Of a stretch of 64,000 nucleotides of DNA, positions 58,150-64,000 are shown piece by piece. The stretch lies in assembly GCA_947579665.1 (NCBI GenBank), contig OX388351.1, positions 54,940,939 to 55,004,938 on the forward strand, given 5' to 3'. The translations under genes were made by a program, and so were the position numbers. The DNA comes from Sympetrum striolatum (taxonomy: Eukaryota > Arthropoda > Insecta > Odonata > Libellulidae). Within the stretch, counting starts at the first letter, position 1, and each line of letters begins with the position of its first letter. Below the pieces are notes generated by a model. It was not told the DNA's origin and ran no database searches. It saw only the letters and a list, made by a program, of their open reading frames with translations.

Positions 58150-58700
58150 ATGGAAAAACAGCTTCGACATGAACTATCTATAAATTGTCCTTTCCCTTGA
58201 ACCGAAAACCCAGCATGAAAAAGGTGCCAGACCTAAATCTACGGAAAAAATTGCCCACGGACAGGATATATGGGAGTGTGACCATCTACTCTCCGTGTTC
58301 CATCCGGAGTGAGCGTAGAATTTTGTCTCCGTAGAATTCACTTCTTTCCTTTCTGAATGCACGACCACTTAATCCCCCGGATAGGAGAGGCGAGGGCTAA
58401 GGCGATCCTATTTTCAAATTCATTCCTCAACCTCATCGACCATGTAATCCGCTTATCCCTTCCGATCTGAAGTTTTAAGCATTGCGCCACTTGCAAGAAA
58501 AATGAGGATTCGAAAAATATCTCCACTTTCTCCGTGGGCCGAGAGAGGAAAGGTGGGTGGAATAGAGTTAGAGCCTGTATCTGATAAGATTTACGATCTG
58601 TCACTGAACGCCAGGTCTAATTACAAACCGCACCGATAGCGGTCCGAGCTAAGATTGGAAAGGTGAGCGTGCAGATTGTAATCCTCGAAACATCCGAATA
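58150..58700. promoter_or_regulatory. GC-richer island I16
   Basis: Repeat-free; GAGAGAGG at 58541, and GCACCGATAGCGGTCCGAG near 58630. The 88-codon minus frame has no known motif. Confidence 0.25.
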
Positions 58701-59150
58701 TTTGGAGATTTTTTATTTTTGCTCGTGCCTTAACTAATGCTATTCATCTCCGTCTGTGAAGTCATATATTTTGGGTACTGGCTTCATGTTATTTGTAACA
58801 GTTTAATCTATCTATTTAAACTCTAAAAATTAAACTTAATTTATTAGTTTTTATCAATTAAAATGTACTAATGTACTAATTTTACTAATTTTAAAGTACA
58901 TGTAATGTACTCGAAAATTAAATTTTTTAAATTAGTTACAAAAATATTTTAAATTTTCCTAGAAGTCTATCGTTACTCCAAGGCACTTTCTGGTGAGATA
59001 CTTGGCTAAAGGAAGCATAATTATAGAACTCTACCAACCAATCCATAGTCTATTAATGTGTGTATATGAGCTGTGAGATCTATGTATAGTAAAAAATATG
59101 TAATGGAAACAGGAAGAAAGTTCCCAGACACATCCCTTCCAATAATTATT
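58701..59150. other. AT-rich DNA with GTACTAAT repeats
   Basis: TGTACTAATGTACTAATTT and later AGTACATGTAATGTACT (58863-58912) are short local repeats. Confidence 0.5.
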
Positions 59151-59154
59151 ACTA

Positions 59155-59245
59155 TTCCCTAAAAAAACCGATCAGCAGGGATTCTAACCCGGGACGTTGG
59201 AGCACTAGCACCTTAGCCACTCCGCCACTATAGCTGGTGTGTGTA
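59155..59245 (-). repeat. tRNA-derived SINE, family S4, copy 2
   Basis: On the minus strand: GTGGCGGAGTGGCTAAGG (A-box side), GTGCTCCAACGTCCCGGG, TTAGAATCCCTGCTG. The GGCGGAGTGG and GCTCCAAC blocks are shared with 24.38 kb. No acceptor stem. Confidence 0.6.
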
Positions 59246-59464
59246 TAAATACTGCATTATCATAAATGAATATCACTTATCAATATAAAAATGTGAAACA
59301 TTTATTCTTATATAGTATTCTACTTTTATGCAGTTTCAAGTACCATAAAATTCCTTTGGTGTTTCAATTGGTTTAGCATTGCTTTTTTCCTTTTAATGCG
59401 TTTCCTACCTTCAACCTTTACCGATAAAATTGGACAAACAAACAACTTTTCCATAACAAAAATG

Positions 59465-59525
59465 CTCAAATTATCCTGGAGTTGAACCTGAGACCTTGGA
59501 GTTTCGGCGCTACCATGATAGCCAT
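59465..59525 (-). repeat. tRNA-derived SINE fragment, S4-like
   Basis: On the minus strand: ATGGTAGCGCCGAAACTCCA, GGTCTCAGGTTCAACTCCAG. B box GGTTCAACTCC. Short and worn. Confidence 0.45.
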
Positions 59526-59925
59526 TAAAACTATTAGTGAAATATTTATTTAGTTTTTATTGATTGATTAATGTTTAGGAGACGTAGTCATATTGTGTCT
59601 TATTTTAACCAAATTAAGATTTTTTCAAAACGTGCAGTTACGCCTATTAGAATAATATTTCGTCACACATAATCCCTGTGGTGACGTCCCAATTGAGTGA
59701 ATAATTACTTACAAACATCTCCGCAGTTTCCAATAATACGTACTTGGATTTTAATATATTTTCCTGCATTAATTTTGAAAAAGAAACTTTTCAGCACGAG
59801 CTGATCGAGGGCTATGTCTAACATCCTAATCCAATTAACTATACTGGCATGAGACAAACGTAATGCATGACTTGCAGTTAGAATAAAAGTAGATTGTTAG
59901 GATCAGGTAAATGAGATATCAACGA
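59526..59925. other. AT-rich DNA, nothing recognised
   Basis: No structure supported. Confidence 0.45.
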
Positions 59926-59929
59926 CAAC

Positions 59930-61080
59930 GAACGTCGAGAGAAAGGTTTTCTAAAAGTTTTTCCCGCAGATAGACCTTTGGAATTTATAAAGGGCAAGTG
60001 GTCCTTATGTTCTCCAATGATTACGTCGGCGAATAGAAGTTTAGCTCTCACTGAGTTTAAACAAATACTGATTTTTTTAATTATCCTTTTCCTTTGGTTT
60101 AAAGCGATTTAAAGGTATCGTACCGAGAAAGATAATCAGACGCCATCCTATGATAGGCGTATCGATGAGTAGACAGAGAAAAGCCAATCTGCAATGACAT
60201 ACAATTTCTCAGTGATAGAGATTGGAACGATGGGGGGGACATTACGTTTGAAGAAGTGAGACCGTTTCATCTCCCAGCCATTTTCAATCTTCAAGGTTTT
60301 ATTAAGGATGAAAATCCTGGGGCCTGGATTATAAAGAGTTCAGTGCCCTTCCTATATGGACTTAAAGATACTTCAAGGAATATAATTTTTTTAAACGGCC
60401 AAGTTTCGAAGTTAAATCCTTTTCCGCGAGTGCATAAAATAATTCCTCGGTTGCGGATCCAATTAGTTAATTAAAAGACGGGACGAAGCGCCTTTGGGCG
60501 GTAGACCGAGAAATCATTCAATTTTCCCAACAGCATGAACTTTCTTACGGATCTCAAACCCTCTCTAGACTACTCCTGTCTCGAAATCAAATTTAAACCG
60601 AGTATTGAACGCTATTTAGAAATTATAGACGGACCACGAGTACTAAAACTTTTCCTTTCTTGAGTGTAAGACCTCTGGAAGATTCGAACCACTAGAAAAT
60701 TCCGATATAATTATCTTCGAAGATCGAACAAAACGACGAGTCGGAGGCCTCTCGAAACTCTATTACTTTCTGCATTTTCATAGCGCATCGAAATTTCCTA
60801 CGTGCCTAAGTTTTGACTTCTAGGGCTTTAAAGCAGTACGGCATCTGAATTTATATTTCGTTGGCTGAATTCGAAATCGATCCTTTCCATTTCTTTTTCT
60901 TTTCTCGTCGCGTCATCTTGAATGCATTCAATGACCCACATAACCAGTTTTTTCCACCCAGAAACAAGAGGGAATCCTCGAGCTCCTAGATAGGCTGATA
61001 GACCCACACGTGCATAAAGGGCATATACCTGCAAACACAGCACCTTCTTTTGGACAAGAGATGTAATCGGGGTCACTGTT
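59930..61080. promoter_or_regulatory. CpG-richer island I17
   Basis: Over 1 kb of repeat-free, moderately CG-rich DNA with AT cores such as TAGTTAATTAAAAGACGGG (about 60465). No frame longer than 82 codons. Candidate regulatory block by composition. Confidence 0.27.
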
Positions 61081-63365
61081 GTATTCTACGGTTTTACATG
61101 AGCTTTGGCGGTATTAGAAAGAACATTCTCTGATTAAACTGAAATCTCACAATCGCTACATCTCATCTCAGAAAGATGTAGATTTAAAAGTAGGTAAATG
61201 TTGCGCATGATGATTTATGCCATAAAAAGTGCGTTTCAGTTAACGTTAAGACATTTGTAAGATTGTTATACATACTTTTTTGATGCAATAAATTATTTTG
61301 TATTCATAGATGCTACCATAAATATAATTTAATTTAATGGCTTATTTGATTTTAAATTAAAATTTCACTTGACTCATTCCTGAAAGAATGTTGGATTACA
61401 TTTCCATATAAATAATTTTGTACTTAAACTTATTTTTTAAATATTGTTATGATTATTTTTACTCGTGATACTTACTCAAAATGTATTGTTATTGTATTCA
61501 CTTTGAAATGGTGGATTCGCTGTATTCAATTTTACATTGAAAATAAATATAGATTCAGATGAACATAAAAAACACGGAATATGCATTACATACACGAGTA
61601 ATATGAATAAATAAAGAAAATTTAAAAATTCCTATTGTCAAGGGCTTACGGGTTGGTTGATGACCTGAGAACAGTATGATTTTGCTCCTTTCCACACTTC
61701 ATAAAGTTTAATAGTGTGGTTTTGTAATAACAGTTTCTATACCTTTATTTAAAGATAATTAACGATCCCCATATAAGAGTTTGAGTGTAAAATTAAAAAT
61801 AAAATTATGATGTGCTTGATAAGAAATATTTAAAGAAATAACAATATTAAAATAATTAATTATTATTCACATGCTTTTTCATGACTTGCGGCTCCGCTAA
61901 CGCATCTGAGCCCTGGGGCAGTTTTCACCAACACATGGCGTAGTTTATACTCGATTTCGGAAATTACGTTAGTTATTCTGATTAAATTGCGGATTCAGGC
62001 TACTGTAGATAACTCATGATGTTTTCATTAGCATTATTAGTAGCCAAAATACCCTCAAGCAAACAATTTCGAATTCGCTCCATTTATTTCGAAGCTATAT
62101 TAAAGAAACTTTAAAAGACTTAAGGAGATCGTATGACCGTTGATTGGAAATTCTTCACGAGTAACTTCATCATAACTCCGAATTAAACTTTTAATTATCT
62201 TAAAGCCATTTTAAACTGTAGCCGTGTTATTTAAGGATTTGTGGGTTATAATCACTACATGCTTCTATAAAATTTTATTTTCGAACTAAAACACGCTTGA
62301 AGATTAACTTTTTTGGATGCATCAAATTCAACTTGAAGTGAGATGGTACTGTGATTTTGACAGAAAAGCTTCTTTGTAATTTCTAAAGAAAGAAGGAATC
62401 TTTATTGAAGAAAAACACATTTTTTTAACGATCCTTGTCAAATTTAGCTGCTAAAAATTCAATCTGATTTCACCATTGGAATTAATTGTGATTCGATGTT
62501 TTTAAAAAGTAGTCTGCTAGTAATTGCGTTTAGGAGTAATTCTATGAGATATTTGGACGCAAGGGAAATGTGAATTTAAAATTTAATGAAAATTTATTGT
62601 ACCAAAAGTGGGCACACAAATCACAATAGTGGTCGTATGTGGCTCGTTGGCTGCAGTATGAGAGTCTTTGGCTAAAAAAATGGCCTACTAATCCGAAATT
62701 TAGGATTAGCTAAAAAAGAACGATTTGCGATCGTGTTAAGGAATATTAGTTTTATCTTACAAATTCGAATATATTTCGATTAAAAATAAAGGAGCCCGAC
62801 AAGGAAACCAATGTTTTTATTTGTCACTATAGATAAAAGGGAATGGAATGATTTACTCGAAGAATTTTTCATCCCAATGCCAACAAAAGGTTAAACCATC
62901 AATACATAGCTTAGAGGTGAAACGTTTAATTGTATGTATGTTATTTATCAACTACGTGTAGTGTTATCGCATAGTTGTTATATTATTATCTACATGTGTA
63001 CAAATATACCACAATTTCTTTGGTTGTACGTTTCTATGTATGACATTAATGCATTCATATTTCATGTAATCACTTTTTTGTTTGAATTGTGTATGTATAT
63101 CGTGTAAATTTGTGTAACTGAAAAGGTAAATTTTGCCTACGGAAGGTTTTTGAAGAGATTTCCTCCAGCTTTTGGGAAAATTCGGGACAGATTACGGTTA
63201 TCTCTATCGTTACTACCTGGTCTAAGGGCCATACTGCGAAATAAATTAATATAAATCATTCCTGAAAATAAAGTGAATTTCCTTATATATATTTATAAGC
63301 TATACATTTTGAGTAACGAGAGTTATTCACTATTTTAGAAAATCTCAATGACCAAATTTATGCCA
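61081..63365. other. AT-rich DNA, nothing recognised
   Basis: About 2.3 kb with no frame, inverted pair or tail that I can support. Confidence 0.5.
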
Positions 63366-63369
63366 ATAA

Positions 63370-64000
63370 GCTGATGGCTAGATTCAAAGCGATCGAGATA
63401 TAAATCCAAACAAACGTGATTTGTTTATTGTGCGAATGTAATGAAATCCAACCCGAATGCCGCCAAAACAGTCAACCAAACGCTGGAGAGGAGACCCAAA
63501 GCTAGAATTCGATTGAATGCTGCACACTGTAGCTTCTCTAGTATCTGTGGATTAAATCAGAGGAGAAAATGGCGCCGAGAACAGATTCCTAAGATTCCTT
63601 TCTCTCTTTGCCGAGATTCCCCAAGATTACGCCGCCATAACACTTTCACCCTTTCTGCTCACTTTCCCTTCCCACACCCTTTCATTCCACCCTTGAGAAG
63701 GTCTTAGGAATCCTCGGAAGCCTCTTCCTGCCGAATCATTTCACATCTTGCGCTCTTTATCAATGCCCCACCTCTTGACGGAAACATCTCCACAGCACTA
63801 ATCCTATTTCCTTATCACACTCGAGTTTCTATTTGCGTAAATCTTTCGGGCACCTCGATCGATCCTTTCCCGCAGCATTCCGTAGCGTGTCTTCAACGGC
63901 CTGAGACTAATTCCGAAAAAAAAACTGTAGGAATCGCTCAGCGCTGTATATTTTCGATGGAGGTGTGGCTCGAATCTGTCTTAGTTGCCCTTTTCATCGG
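63370..64000. promoter_or_regulatory. GC/pyrimidine-rich island I18, runs off the window
   Basis: The + strand is C/T-rich from about 63590 to 63700 and CG-rich from 63830 to the end. An 88-codon + frame (63441-63707) is basic and low complexity at its end. The island may continue beyond the window. Confidence 0.27.

Noticed and set aside
1..64000. LTR retrotransposons, rRNA, telomeric (TTAGG)n, CRISPR arrays, bacterial operons
   Set aside because: I looked for long direct terminal repeats, conserved rRNA blocks, TTAGG runs and spacer arrays and saw none.

Overview
The window looks like non-coding nuclear DNA from an animal, most likely an arthropod and probably an insect. Nothing in it looks bacterial, viral or organellar. 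By eye it is roughly one third G+C. I find no open reading frame that I can defend as an intact gene. The longest stop-free stretches (184, 178 and 152 codons) lie in GC-richer patches, match no family I recognise, and several open at TTG-type starts. The stretch is best read as intergenic or long-intron DNA filled with old and young transposable elements. I cannot name the species.

Layout. From 1 to 7.2 kb, AT-rich DNA carries a tRNA-derived SINE (2.4 kb), a palindromic repeat seen twice (1.9 and 4.7 kb), a fold-back MITE (4.8-5.06 kb), a decayed LINE reverse-transcriptase tail (6.1-6.4 kb, minus) and a hAT-like terminus (6.6-6.8 kb). From 7 to 20 kb the DNA is mostly featureless, with a (TA)n tract, two tandem duplications and an 81-bp mariner-type palindrome flanked by TA (18.5 kb). 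The 20-25 kb part has two palindromes built from a hammerhead-ribozyme-like motif, and a 317-bp tandem repeat running into a (CA)n tract and a terminal hairpin. The 28-38 kb part has paired dispersed repeats, LINE 3' tails, an inverted SINE pair and a second copy of the 4.8-kb MITE family. At 40.0-40.8 kb lies the clearest element: a 790-bp piggyBac-type non-autonomous transposon with TTAA at both ends and 317-bp inverted arms. At 42-50 kb there is a cluster of SINEs of at least three tRNA-headed families, a 5'-truncated LINE end that still encodes the reverse-transcriptase C-terminus (minus strand), and a fold-back element beside it. From 50 to 64 kb there are more LINE tails and SINE remnants.

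Across this background lie about 18 islands of some 0.3-1.6 kb that are GC- and CpG-richer and nearly free of recognisable repeats. Several hold GAGAG tracts or AT-core motifs such as TTAATTAA. They are the best candidates for host function (cis-regulatory sequence, promoters or undetected exons), but this is inference. Two weak exon-like signals are noted: an ATG with a consensus donor at 15.37-15.40 kb, and an acceptor with an open frame at 55.61-55.88 kb.

The mobile elements do not form a working pathway. None encodes a complete transposase or reverse transcriptase here, so all would depend on enzymes supplied from elsewhere.
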